Virus record (IMG/VR): IMGVR_UViG_3300013286_000001
Location: 1-64,000 of that record
Strand: one strand, 5' to 3'
Source: a virus
DNA: 64,000 nucleotides
Under the pieces are notes generated by a model, which saw only the letters and a list, made by a program, of their open reading frames with translations, made no database searches and had not been told where the DNA came from. This document shows, one piece after another, positions 29,371 to 37,297 of the stretch. The position numbers were made by a program, and so were the translations under genes. The stretch's first letter is position 1. Each line of letters begins with the position of its first letter.

Positions 29371-30458
29371 TGAAAACTTACCAACTACCAATGACCCGCG
29401 ATTACGTCCGCCATTGGGATTTGAAGAAAGCTGTTCAAGAGCTTCTTCAAAATGCCATTGACTCAAGCGCTCCGTTTGAACACGAATTTTATGAGTGCGG
29501 CGGCGGAATGACTGGACTGGCTATTCGCTCTCGTGGTGTTGAACTACCGTCTTCTTCACTTTTGTTGGGTTCAACCTCCAAAGCAGAAAACGACAACGCC
29601 ATTGGTAGCTTTGGCGAAGGCTACAAAATTGCGTTGCTTGTGCTTACTCGCCTGTCCAAGCGTCCAGTTGTTCTAAACAATGGCGTAGAATGGTCAACTT
29701 CTTTTGAGCAGTCTGAAGCGTTTGGCGCTGAAGTGCTCACTATTGAAGAATGGCCTAACAAAGAGTCAGAAAGCGAAGGCCTTGCTTTCCACATTGAGTA
29801 TTTGTCAGAAGAAGACGTGGCCGCTATTGCCAGCTCTTGTTTGCAAATGCAAAGTGTCGACGATATTGGCAAGATTATCAAATGCCCACAGGGCGACATT
29901 TTGCTGGATAAACCCGGCCAACTGTTTGTCAACGGCTTGTATGTCTGTGAGACGAAGCATCGTTACGGCTACAGCATCAAGCCAGCGTTTCTCAAGCTGG
30001 AACGGGACCGTCAGACAGTCAGTAACTTTGACCTTTCTTGGGTTACCAAGGAAATGTGGTTTTCCACCAAAGAACACAAGCTAATGGCGCAAATGATTGC
30101 TGATGGCGTTCCTGATATGGAATATGCAAACTATGGCGCGCCGGAAAAGGTTAAAGATGCCTGTGTTGAGCACTTTACGTCAGTCAACCCTCCAGACACG
30201 CAGATTGCCCGATCACCGGAGGAAGTGCGAGACCTCAAGGCGGCTGGCGCATCCAACCCAGTTTATCAAAATCCGACTTATTACTCCTGCGTAGCTACTG
30301 CTCCAAGCTATACTCCGCCGTTAAAAGTGATTGATATTCATACGCCAAGCGCGGTTATCAAACGCTGGTATGAAGAAAATAAAAAATATATGCCTCGCTT
30401 GCCTCAAGTCGCTCTCAAGAAAATCATTTCCGACAGCGAGAAATGGACCAAGAAATAG
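29370..30458 (+). CDS. GHKL (Hsp90/gyrase-B-like) ATPase
   Basis: 362 residues. N-box EllQNAID with Glu24, Asn28 and Asp31 (AVQELLQNAIDSS) and the glycine-rich lid GSFGEGYKIAL (79-89) are clear. The usual DxGxG box is replaced by a divergent SRGVEL segment at about 54-59. Residues after about 200 form an extra domain unlike gyrase, MutL or Hsp90 that I do not recognise. GHKL ATPases use ATP-driven dimer closure. The gene is coupled to a 55-residue gene and followed by a terminator. A host-takeover, DNA or counter-defence role is inference. Confidence 0.85.
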   Translation: MKTYQLPMTRDYVRHWDLKKAVQELLQNAIDSSAPFEHEFYECGGGMTGLAIRSRGVELPSSSLLLGSTSKAENDNAIGSFGEGYKIALLVLTRLSKRPVVLNNGVEWSTSFEQSEAFGAEVLTIEEWPNKESESEGLAFHIEYLSEEDVAAIASSCLQMQSVDDIGKIIKCPQGDILLDKPGQLFVNGLYVCETKHRYGYSIKPAFLKLERDRQTVSNFDLSWVTKEMWFSTKEHKLMAQMIADGVPDMEYANYGAPEKVKDACVEHFTSVNPPDTQIARSPEEVRDLKAAGASNPVYQNPTYYSCVATAPSYTPPLKVIDIHTPSAVIKRWYEENKKYMPRLPQVALKKIISDSEKWTKK

Positions 30459-30479
30459 CTTCAGTCTCAAAGTGCACCT

Positions 30480-30516
30480 AGCCTGAAACCTCCGTAGCTG
30501 AGTTTCAGGCTTTTTC
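30480..30516 (+). terminator. Rho-independent terminator after the GHKL ATPase
   Basis: AGCCTGAAAC/GTTTCAGGCT stem, then TTTTTCTT. Confidence 0.85.
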
Positions 30517-30673
30517 TTATAGGTTAGACTAGGCTAAAATAAAGAAGCCGTATGGAGGCTACAGGAGACCGTAGGAATAAAGGGCAGTTGATAAAGCTAA
30601 GCCATATAGCTGGAAATAACAGCACAACCGCTTAATATGCGCTATATGTCTAAAGAAATGGTACTGTATAGAG

Positions 30674-30687
30674 TATAATTGATTGTC
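30674..30687 (+). promoter_or_regulatory. -10 box overlapping an ATTGATTGT element
   Basis: TATAAT (30674-30679) runs into AATTGATTGTC, which resembles the operator at 17327 and 21153. No good -35 box is visible, so an activator may be needed. The gap 30517-30673 holds no other recognisable feature. Confidence 0.45.
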
Positions 30688-30702
30688 TAGAGGAAATAAT
30701 TT

Positions 30703-30930
30703 ATGAAAGTATATCAAGATGAATGGGACAAAGATATTGGTCGATGCTTAGAAAAGGCAAGCCGTATGTCGGTACTGCACAACAGCAAGTGCCATCTAGC
30801 CAGTTTTTCATCGAACCGCCGTTACCGGCCTGAATTAAAAGTATTTTTAGACGGGTTAGTTCCAGCGCGATATACAGTCGTAGAAACTATTCATCCACCT
30901 TGCGTTATTTTACGGAGCAGTAACGTATGA
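30703..30930 (+). CDS. Small protein (75 residues)
   Basis: AGAGGAAAT ribosome site. Basic, mixed (GRCLEKASRMSVLHNSKCHL, PARYTVVETIHPPCVILRSS). ATGA overlap with the next gene. Not recognised. Confidence 0.65.
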   Translation: MKVYQDEWDKDIGRCLEKASRMSVLHNSKCHLASFSSNRRYRPELKVFLDGLVPARYTVVETIHPPCVILRSSNV

Positions 30931-31202
30931 CGGTTAAGAAAGGCTTTGTAATTATGACAGTGGCAGGCGAGTTTGTTAACTGCTATAATGTTAGCAAGCA
31001 TATTGGCTACGAAAAATGTTATGGTACTTGTGAGCTTAATCAAGCTTCAGTATTTGATATGCGAGAGCTAAACGCAGCAGTCACTACTGAGGGTAAATTG
31101 TCAACGCTTCTTGTTGACGGCGTAGTCCAATCAGTGGTAATGGTTGAAGCCTACACCACACGCCAAGTTGCACTTGGCTTGCCGCCACTTGAGGAAAAGT
31201 AA
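30927..31202 (+). CDS. Small protein (91 residues)
   Basis: Strand-rich (KKGFVIMTVAGEFVNCYNVS, KLSTLLVDGVVQSVVMVEAY). GGAG upstream; stop abuts the next ATG. Not recognised. Confidence 0.65.
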   Translation: MTVKKGFVIMTVAGEFVNCYNVSKHIGYEKCYGTCELNQASVFDMRELNAAVTTEGKLSTLLVDGVVQSVVMVEAYTTRQVALGLPPLEEK

Positions 31203-31529
31203 ATGAGCATAAATAAAGCGCTAGCTGTTTTCTTTGGTGTAATGTTAATTTACGCTGTTACAATGATAGTGGTAATAGTTAGTAGTAAAGGAAATTGCCA
31301 AGCGGCTGAGCGCACGCAAGTTTACCCGGCTTACGACTACGGCAAATCGCGGTCGTTTGATCAACAAAATTCTGGTAATGCACATTACCAACAAAACCGG
31401 CCGGCTGATAGCTACCGCTCAACAATCGAGCGCACGCAAAATAGTCGTAGCGTAGAAAGTCAACGCGCACAACAAAAACAGCTAAATTACGAAAACCGTA
31501 ACTCCTACCAGCGGAGCAATTCTAAATGA
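31203..31529 (+). CDS. Membrane-anchored Gln/Asn/Ser-rich protein (108 residues)
   Basis: One N-terminal hydrophobic segment (ALAVFFGVMLIYAVTMIVVI), a Cys just after it, then a disordered Gln/Asn/Arg/Ser/Tyr-rich tail of about 70 residues. Either a signal-anchored periplasmic protein or an uncleaved inner-membrane protein. Overlaps the next small membrane gene by 4 nt; together they may change the cell envelope early in infection. Confidence 0.65.
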   Translation: MSINKALAVFFGVMLIYAVTMIVVIVSSKGNCQAAERTQVYPAYDYGKSRSFDQQNSGNAHYQQNRPADSYRSTIERTQNSRSVESQRAQQKQLNYENRNSYQRSNSK

Positions 31530-31657
31530 AAGGCATTGAGATAATTTGTTTCTTAGTTTTTGTTGGTCTGACACTACTTGCGCTTGACGAGTCGCATAGC
31601 GCAAAAGCAGAACTACAAACAGTCAAAGCTTCTTGCCCAATCTCTCAAGGAAAATAA
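31526..31657 (+). CDS. Tiny membrane protein (43 residues)
   Basis: One hydrophobic segment (IIGICFLVFVGLTLLAL-like, residues 4-20), then a short polar tail with a Cys. Coupled to the membrane-anchored gene upstream. Confidence 0.6.
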   Translation: MKGIEIICFLVFVGLTLLALDESHSAKAELQTVKASCPISQGK

Positions 31658-31658
31658 A

Positions 31659-32036
31659 ATGGCAACAGTAATTCGAGTTATCAAGTACGAAGGCAACGAA
31701 GCAGCTGTGCGTAACGCTATTCAGCTATCCAAAGCGCTGGGCTTGCATAGCTTTCCTGGAAACCAGCTTACTGGTGGCTGGAGCATGGTAATCGCTGAGC
31801 ATTATAGCGATCTACCCAAACTTGTTGAGCTAACTGAGGAAGAAGTTGAGCGTTCAATGGCACATGAGCGACTGACTAAGCTGCTTGGCTACATGGCGTC
31901 TAACGTCAAGGAAGGCGGTTGGGAAAGAGTTGAAGATGCTGGCGGTATTGCTGGTTGGGTCGGTATTGACGAGGCGTTAAAGTTTATTGATGCTTTGCCA
32001 ATCTGTAATGCAGGTTTGATGGAGAAAGGTAAATGA
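31659..32036 (+). CDS. Uncharacterised protein (125 residues)
   Basis: Start chosen for its CAAGGAAAATAAA ribosome site. Strand start (ATVIRVIKYEGNEAAVRNAI), a helix and an acidic middle. ATGA overlap with the next gene. Not recognised. Confidence 0.7.
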   Translation: MATVIRVIKYEGNEAAVRNAIQLSKALGLHSFPGNQLTGGWSMVIAEHYSDLPKLVELTEEEVERSMAHERLTKLLGYMASNVKEGGWERVEDAGGIAGWVGIDEALKFIDALPICNAGLMEKGK

Positions 32037-32314
32037 AAAAGCAATCGCCCTTACAAAAAGTCTGTATGCAATACGGTAAAGACTGTTTTGCCATGAGCAA
32101 TACCTGGGCGCTAATTCAATTCCTCAAAGCAAACGGCCAGCACGCTACTGCCCTACAGGTTGAAGCCGCGCTTAGCCGAGCCAAGACAATTGCTCGTGCC
32201 AATTACTTTGCTCGACGCAAAGAGCTTCAGCCAGACTGGAAAGACTGGGACGCACAGCGAGAAGAGCACTATCAAGAAATGCTCAATGAGGACCGAGCCC
32301 GTCGCTTCTCCTGA
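32033..32314 (+). CDS. Small helical protein (93 residues)
   Basis: Helical throughout (WALIQFLKANGQHATALQVE, DAQREEHYQEMLNEDRARRF). Last early gene before the terminator. Not recognised. Confidence 0.65.
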   Translation: MKKQSPLQKVCMQYGKDCFAMSNTWALIQFLKANGQHATALQVEAALSRAKTIARANYFARRKELQPDWKDWDAQREEHYQEMLNEDRARRFS

Positions 32315-32325
32315 CACTGTGGGTA
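32314..32325 (+). repeat. Dispersed near-palindrome copy (ACACTGTGGGTA)
   Basis: One mismatch to the consensus; begins on the last base of the upstream stop codon and precedes the terminator. Confidence 0.6.
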
Positions 32326-32332
32326 ACACTAT

Positions 32333-32373
32333 AAAGGTTTAGCATTGGCTTTACAAAGCCTTGCTAAACCTTT
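32333..32373 (+). terminator. Long hairpin terminator ending the early region
   Basis: AAAGGTTTAGCA/TGCTAAACCTTT outer stem with an inner GGCTTT/AAGCC helix, then TTTCTC. Separates early from late genes. Confidence 0.8.
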
Positions 32374-32377
32374 CTCA

Positions 32378-32406
32378 TTTACAAGTCAATCGATTTGCGC
32401 TAGACT
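32378..32406 (+). promoter_or_regulatory. Promoter for the terminase genes
   Basis: TTTACA, 17 bp, TAGACT, directly after the terminator. Confidence 0.7.
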
Positions 32407-32441
32407 GCCCGTAATCCCCGCTTATTACTGGCCTGACAAGA

Positions 32442-32804
32442 ATGTCCGACTTAACCCCACCTGACGACAAACACCAGAAGCGCCAAGAAATTCTTGATGA
32501 GCTTTGGGCGCTTGTTGCTAATACCGAGCACCCTGGGAGTGTAACAGTAGCAGCCCTTGACAAAATAGCCAAGATTGAAAATGCGTATGCACCAATCAAA
32601 ATTGAAACCAAAAAGAAGTTTGTCAACTTGGCTGACTTCTACGCCAAAGTGGTGCTACCTGCTAACGACTTTGCGGCAGACATTAAGTCAGAAGCTACAG
32701 CATCAACAGTGCCAACTACTACAACTTCTGCGCAGGTTGTTGACAACGAGTCATCGGATGAACTGGACGACAACGAAAATGACCTGGACGACTTTTTCCC
32801 ATGA
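32442..32804 (+). CDS. Putative small terminase subunit
   Basis: 120 residues immediately before the large terminase, overlapping it by 4 nt. A helical N-terminus (DKHQKRQEILDELWALV, VAALDKIAKIENAYAPIKIE) and a very acidic tail (SSDELDDNENDLDDFF). Position and form fit a small terminase, which recognises the packaging site and loads the large subunit; sequence motifs alone are not diagnostic. Confidence 0.55.
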   Translation: MSDLTPPDDKHQKRQEILDELWALVANTEHPGSVTVAALDKIAKIENAYAPIKIETKKKFVNLADFYAKVVLPANDFAADIKSEATASTVPTTTTSAQVVDNESSDELDDNENDLDDFFP

Positions 32805-34189
32805 TTCAAATGAACCCCGCCCTTCAAGACGTTTGGTTTACACCAGCACGATTTAAATTTGTTTATGGTGGTCGTGCATCCAGTAAGTCATACGACTTTG
32901 CTTCTGCAATTAGCTTTTTAGGCAGTGAGCTTAAGCTGACTGTTGTAGTGGCTCGGCAGTTTCAAAACTCTATTGCGCAAAGTTGTAAGTCTCTTATTGA
33001 AAACCGTCTCGAGCAAATGGGACTAAGTGAGCAATATGACTTTCAGCAGACCACAACTCTAGACTTGGAAACTGGTACTCAGTATTTGTATTACGGTATT
33101 GCCCGCAACTTGCAAGAGATTAAATCGCTTAACGGTGTCAATATCCTCATTATTGAGGAAGCTGGCAAGCTGACCAAAGAGCAATGGCAAACCATTGAGC
33201 CAACTATTCGTGAAGACTTTTCTGAGATTTGGGTTATTTGGAACCCAGACTTAGCCACTGACTTTATGTGGTCGATGGTATTGAATCCGCCGGCTGACTC
33301 AATAGTTCGTAAAATTAACTACGATCAAAACCCATTTTTGTCCAACACAATGATTGCATCAATCAAGGACGCCAAGAAACGTTTACCGCCGGAAGAGTTT
33401 GACCATATCTATAAAGGTGTTCCTCGCACTGACGATCAACTTAGCTTTATCAAACCGTCCTGGCTTCGCGCGTGTGTTGATGCGCATATTAAGCTGAATC
33501 GGCCGGGAATAGCTCAAGGCGAAAGGCGACTAGGCTTTGACATTGCGGACGCTGGCGAAGATACCTCAGCGTTAGCTGACGCCAGTGGAAACTTTTTAAG
33601 GTCAATTGAAGAATGGGCGTCTACCGAGGACCAGCTTCTTCAGTCTGTGCAGTATGCATATCACAAAGCAGTAGAGGCGAATGCGGTACTTGTTCCGGAC
33701 GTAATCGGTATTGGTGCATCGGCCATCCCGAAAATAAACGAGATGAACGAAGTGCGGGAGGCTAAAGGCTTACCCACAGTGGAACATGAGAAGTTTCACG
33801 CCGGCGAGTCAGCTTCCGAATACCTCTATGTTGACGAGACCAACTGCGACGAGTACTTTACTAACAAGAAAGCAGAGGCTTGGGGCACGCTAAGCGATCG
33901 AGCACGCAACACGTTTGTGCTGCTGTCGGCTATTGAGCGCAATCTTTCGCCTGAAGACATGCCAGTCTTCGAGGACGAAGAGCTATTGTCTATCAGTAGC
34001 GAAATTGAATGTCTTGAAAAGCTTTTTATGGAGCTATCAGCTCCGCGTAAAATCATTGATCTTGCTGGCAAAGTGATGTGTGAGAAAAAGGCAGACCTAA
34101 AAAAGCGCAATGTGCCGTCGCCTAACTTGGCAGACGCGGCAGTCATTGCGCTGTACCGTAACAATGGCGCTGTTGGTTTCTTTGGCTAA
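32801..34189 (+). CDS. Terminase large subunit
   Basis: 462 residues. Walker A YGGRASSKS (22-30), Walker B ILIIEEAG with Glu119/Glu120, and a C-terminal nuclease motif GFDIADAGEDTS near 245-258, with later acidic residues. PBSX/SPP1-like Terminase_3 architecture, typical of headful or site-specific packaging motors. ATGA-coupled to the putative small subunit. A CCACTGTGGGTA copy lies in reverse orientation near codon 325. Confidence 0.95.
   Translation: MIQMNPALQDVWFTPARFKFVYGGRASSKSYDFASAISFLGSELKLTVVVARQFQNSIAQSCKSLIENRLEQMGLSEQYDFQQTTTLDLETGTQYLYYGIARNLQEIKSLNGVNILIIEEAGKLTKEQWQTIEPTIREDFSEIWVIWNPDLATDFMWSMVLNPPADSIVRKINYDQNPFLSNTMIASIKDAKKRLPPEEFDHIYKGVPRTDDQLSFIKPSWLRACVDAHIKLNRPGIAQGERRLGFDIADAGEDTSALADASGNFLRSIEEWASTEDQLLQSVQYAYHKAVEANAVLVPDVIGIGASAIPKINEMNEVREAKGLPTVEHEKFHAGESASEYLYVDETNCDEYFTNKKAEAWGTLSDRARNTFVLLSAIERNLSPEDMPVFEDEELLSISSEIECLEKLFMELSAPRKIIDLAGKVMCEKKADLKKRNVPSPNLADAAVIALYRNNGAVGFFG
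33771..33782 (-). repeat. Dispersed near-palindrome CCACTGTGGGTA (minus orientation, in terminase)
   Basis: Exact copy on the minus strand, inside the large terminase gene. Confidence 0.65.
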
Positions 34190-34509
34190 CGCTTGGTTCG
34201 AACATCCGGAAGGCTGAGGCTTACACCTTCCACCTGTGGGCAATCGTGAATCCAGCCGCCTTCCTCACGGAGGCGCGGCTTTCCTTTATCAAGGCCCCAA
34301 TGCAAACCGCCTTTTTGGCAGTAGCTGCATATGATATGCGTTGGAGTTGCCTTTGGCTCTTCGACTTTCATATCGAGTATGATGGGAACCATAGTGGCTT
34401 TACAGTTTATATTGTGTGAAGGTCTGGTGCGACGGCCTGTTTGCATTGCCCAGACAAAAGCTTGGCCCTCAATCATGCGTTCAATCATTTCGTCAGCAAT
34501 ATCACCCAT
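34186..34509 (-). CDS. Putative zinc-binding protein in a reverse-strand island
   Basis: 107 residues. C-x2-C (ICSYCQKGGLHWG) with a later His/Cys pair (WIHDCPQ) suggests a zinc ribbon. Convergent with the terminase, whose stop it overlaps, and preceded by a terminator that insulates it from the gene to its right. TAGGAG ribosome site. Not recognised further. Confidence 0.7.
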   Translation of the reverse strand: MGDIADEMIERMIEGQAFVWAMQTGRRTRPSHNINCKATMVPIILDMKVEEPKATPTHIICSYCQKGGLHWGLDKGKPRLREEGGWIHDCPQVEGVSLSLPDVRTKR

Positions 34510-34522
34510 AAATTTCTCCTAC

Positions 34523-34548
34523 AACAAAAGGGCTTTCGCCCTTTTGTT
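34523..34548. terminator. Bidirectional-looking hairpin terminator
   Basis: AACAAAAGGGC/GCCCTTTTGTT stem with a 4-nt loop, A-rich on one side and T-rich on the other. Lies between the two minus-strand genes. Confidence 0.75.
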
Positions 34549-34561
34549 TATTTGTGATTGA

Positions 34562-35131
34562 TTACTCGCCGCCAGCAGCTTGCAACTCAGCTTCACGAGT
34601 GGCTGTAATGGCTTCAATTGTAGCATCAAAATTGTAGTTTACGCCGTACAACTTGGCAATCAAAGCGAGTACTTTGGCCTCTTTGGTTTTCTTTTCAGCA
34701 GTATTACCAAAGCCGCGGGTGGCTACAACGCCACGATCTTTCCGCCAGTAGCAAAGGTAGCTACTTACGACGCCTTTGGAAGTTTCTGGCGAAGCAGCAT
34801 GTGCTGCTGCCTTAAGGTCTTCACCGGCAGCTTGAGCCGCATCAAATGCTGCGTAGAGTACGTCACGTTTGCTGCCGCCTTCTTTTTTCTCACGCTTTTG
34901 CGGAGGAGTAGGAAGTTGTACAGTCGGCTCATGCACAATCAGCGCACCAGTTTCTGCGTTCAATTCTGGCTCAGGAGTAACAGCTTCAAGTTTCAGTTCT
35001 TGCAGCAGTTCTTTAAGCTCAGGAACTTTCATTGCGTTGCAGCTTTCTTGGCCGTAGCCTGCATTAAAAGCAATGATTTGGTTGATCAGCTTTTGCTTTG
35101 CAGTTACTTTGGCGTTAGTTGCGTCAGTCAT
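34562..35131 (-). CDS. Uncharacterised protein of the reverse-strand island (189 residues)
   Basis: Helical N-terminus (VPELKELLQELKLEA), an acidic/Pro linker, then a helical domain (RDVLYAAFDAAQAAGEDLKA, VVSSYLCYWRKDRG) and a helical end. The SKGVVSSYLCYWRKDRG stretch resembles SKPSINSQITYFRKATG of the early gene at 3980-4465, so the two may share a small DNA-binding-like domain. It has its own promoter and terminator inside the late region. Confidence 0.75.
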   Translation of the reverse strand: MTDATNAKVTAKQKLINQIIAFNAGYGQESCNAMKVPELKELLQELKLEAVTPEPELNAETGALIVHEPTVQLPTPPQKREKKEGGSKRDVLYAAFDAAQAAGEDLKAAAHAASPETSKGVVSSYLCYWRKDRGVVATRGFGNTAEKKTKEAKVLALIAKLYGVNYNFDATIEAITATREAELQAAGGE

Positions 35132-35191
35132 GATAAGCCTCGTTATTTAGCTAGATTAGATTCAACATGCTTGTTGCTTGTTGATGTGTCT

Positions 35192-35221
35192 ATTATGCTC
35201 AGTAGACTGCCCTGCTGGAAA
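35192..35221 (-). promoter_or_regulatory. Promoter for the reverse-strand island
   Basis: Minus strand TTTCCA, 18 bp, CATAAT, followed by AGACACATCAACAAGC, the same downstream tail as at 17279 and 21076. Confidence 0.7.
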
Positions 35222-35323
35222 TACCGTTATGGAATAAGGGTTATGCTAATTGGCTATTTCTATATTCATCACAACTGTGGCAGTCGCATGTGCTTACGTA
35301 ATAAGAAGTAGAGCCCCTTAATA

Positions 35324-35352
35324 TTTACTAAAAAGGTAGGCCGAGATACAAT
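35324..35352 (+). promoter_or_regulatory. Promoter for the portal gene
   Basis: TTTACT, 17 bp, TACAAT; the portal gene starts 30 nt later. Confidence 0.75.
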
Positions 35353-35382
35353 CGGCTAAATCGTACTCAAGGCCAATTAGCA

Positions 35383-37224
35383 ATGAAGTTTCTGAACTTG
35401 TTTTCCAGAAAAGCAAAGCCTACAGCTGTTGCTTTGCCCACTGATAAGCAAGAGCAGGGCGTTCTTGACCTTTCCGCCAAAGCAGGTTTTGGTGAAGAAG
35501 TTCCTACACTTGGTCAAGACCTTCAGAGTGTATTGGCTCGCTCTATTCAGCGGTCAATTACAGACATTCCAACAATAGATTCAAGTTTAATCTTTACTGG
35601 TGACTCTGCAGTTGAAGCAGTTAAAAAAACTAAAGTTGGTGACGCCTTTTCTGGCACGCAAGATTTATCTGTAGGCTCTATTTCTCCGGCACTTACTAGC
35701 TGGTACGCCTCTCAAGGTTTTATCGGCCATCAGCTTTGCGCAATTATAGCGCAACACTGGCTAGTAGGCAAGGCTTGCGCAATGCCTGCAGAAGACGCCT
35801 TGCGTAACGGCTGGACAACAGACTTTAAAGGCGTAGAAGACGCTAACCAGGTCGAAGAGCTTACTGAAACGCTGAGCACACTGGACTCGAAGTTTAACCT
35901 GGACAAGGTACTTCTTGAAGCCGCAAAATTTACCAACGTATTTGGCATTCGCATTTTGATTCCGCTTGTTGACGCGACTGACCCCGAGTATTACAAGAAA
36001 AAATTCAACGCTGACGGTATTACACCAGGTTCGTTTAGAGGCTGGACGCAAATCGACCCACAGTGGATCTTCCCGCTGCTCGATTCGGTTGGTGCGTCTG
36101 ACCCTAGCAGCCCTGAGTTCTACGAGCCTACTTTTTGGGTAGCTGGCGGCGTAACTTATCATCGGTCGCATTTAGTCATTTTCAAGACTGAAGAGCCGGC
36201 GGATATACTCAAACCAAGTTACTTGTTCTCGGGCATTCCGCTTACCCAGCGAATCGCTGAACGAGTTTACGCAGCTGAGCGAACTGCCAACGAAGCTCCG
36301 CTACTGGCGATGTCGAAACGGACAACAGTCCTTAAAGTTGACTTGGCCAAAGCTAAGATGAAGCTTTCAGCTTTCCTTGGGCGAATTCAGCAGTGGGTCA
36401 ATTACCGCGATAACTACCAAGTAAAGGTTATTGGTAATTCGGAGGATATGACGCAGACTGATACGTCGCTTGCTGACCTTGACGTTGTTATCATGACGCA
36501 GTATCAGCTTGTTGCAGCTATCGCGCGTGTTCCAGCAACTAAGCTTTTGGGTACTTCGCCAAAAGGCTTTAATGCCACTGGCGAACACGAAATGAAGTCG
36601 TACCACGAGTACCTTGAGTCTATTCAGTCTACTTGGTTCGATCGATTCCTTGAGCGTCATTACTTGCTGGTGTCGCTGTCCTGCCTGGACGGAATTGAAA
36701 TTAGACATACTTGGGAGCCTGTTGACTCGGTCGGTGCAGAAGTTGCGGCCAACATCCAGAAGACCAAAGCTGAGACTGCCGCTATTTACCTCGATCAAGG
36801 CGTTATCTCACCAGATGAAGATCGCAGCAGACTTCGCATGGACAAAGAGTCTGATTACAATTTGCCAGAAGACGTTGACGCCCCAGGCGTTCCAGAGGAA
36901 CCGGCGCCAGGAGCTGAACAGTCCGGCGCAGAACCCACTGTGGGCGATGTAGAAGAGCTACAGCCTGGCGAAACCATTTTGGACGATATTGTGCTTGCCA
37001 CTGCGCTGGTGGTTGCCGAGCCTGTAGTAGAAGTTGGTCCAAGCATTTCTACTGAAAAAGTGTCTGAAACTCTAGCCCAACTTGCCGGTGCGCTCAGTAA
37101 AGTTCAACTCAAACCGCAGGCCACAGTCATCATGGGTGTAACCCCAACGGTTAAAAGTATTGAGCCATCGGTAGTACCCGTTCCTCCAGCAAAGTTTGCG
37201 TGTAAAGAAGCGCCAAACGAATAA
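35383..37224 (+). CDS. Portal protein (DUF1073-like)
   Basis: 613 residues, the size and position of a phage portal, forming the dodecameric head vertex through which DNA is packaged. Stretches such as YASQGFIGHQLCAIIAQHWL, GWTQIDPQWIFP, LLGTSPKGFNATGEHEMKSY and AAIYLDQGVISPDEDR match the DUF1073 portal family. The last 130 residues are Pro/Glu-rich and probably disordered. A CCACTGTGGG copy lies in that tail, encoding EPTVGD. Confidence 0.88.
   Translation: MKFLNLFSRKAKPTAVALPTDKQEQGVLDLSAKAGFGEEVPTLGQDLQSVLARSIQRSITDIPTIDSSLIFTGDSAVEAVKKTKVGDAFSGTQDLSVGSISPALTSWYASQGFIGHQLCAIIAQHWLVGKACAMPAEDALRNGWTTDFKGVEDANQVEELTETLSTLDSKFNLDKVLLEAAKFTNVFGIRILIPLVDATDPEYYKKKFNADGITPGSFRGWTQIDPQWIFPLLDSVGASDPSSPEFYEPTFWVAGGVTYHRSHLVIFKTEEPADILKPSYLFSGIPLTQRIAERVYAAERTANEAPLLAMSKRTTVLKVDLAKAKMKLSAFLGRIQQWVNYRDNYQVKVIGNSEDMTQTDTSLADLDVVIMTQYQLVAAIARVPATKLLGTSPKGFNATGEHEMKSYHEYLESIQSTWFDRFLERHYLLVSLSCLDGIEIRHTWEPVDSVGAEVAANIQKTKAETAAIYLDQGVISPDEDRSRLRMDKESDYNLPEDVDAPGVPEEPAPGAEQSGAEPTVGDVEELQPGETILDDIVLATALVVAEPVVEVGPSISTEKVSETLAQLAGALSKVQLKPQATVIMGVTPTVKSIEPSVVPVPPAKFACKEAPNE
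36934..36945. repeat. Dispersed near-palindrome copy (CCCACTGTGGGC, in portal)
   Basis: Symmetric form CCCAC-T-GTGGG within the disordered C-terminal part of the portal gene. Confidence 0.6.
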
Positions 37225-37229
37225 TTTAA

Positions 37230-37279
37230 GGTCCCGTTCCTCTACTGCTTCGTGGGGTTACAGTGGAGTGAATGGGACC
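37230..37279 (+). other. Long imperfect hairpin between portal and the next gene
   Basis: GGTCCC...GGGACC with further pairing (TTC/GAA, CTC/GAG, ACTG/CAGT) inside gives a stem of about 16 bp. No T run, so an RNA-processing or stability element is more likely than a terminator. Confidence 0.5.
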
Positions 37280-37297
37280 GCCCTCTAAGGAGTTAAA

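Noticed and set aside
34580-35311. 243-residue plus-strand frame opposite the reverse-strand island
   Set aside because: Low-quality composition (many Cys, Phe, Leu) and antisense to a gene with its own promoter, ribosome site and terminator.
36056-36066. ACCCACAGTGG in the portal gene as a further copy of the dispersed element
   Set aside because: It encodes Asp-Pro-Gln-Trp, a natural portal motif, and lacks the second arm, so it may be coincidence.
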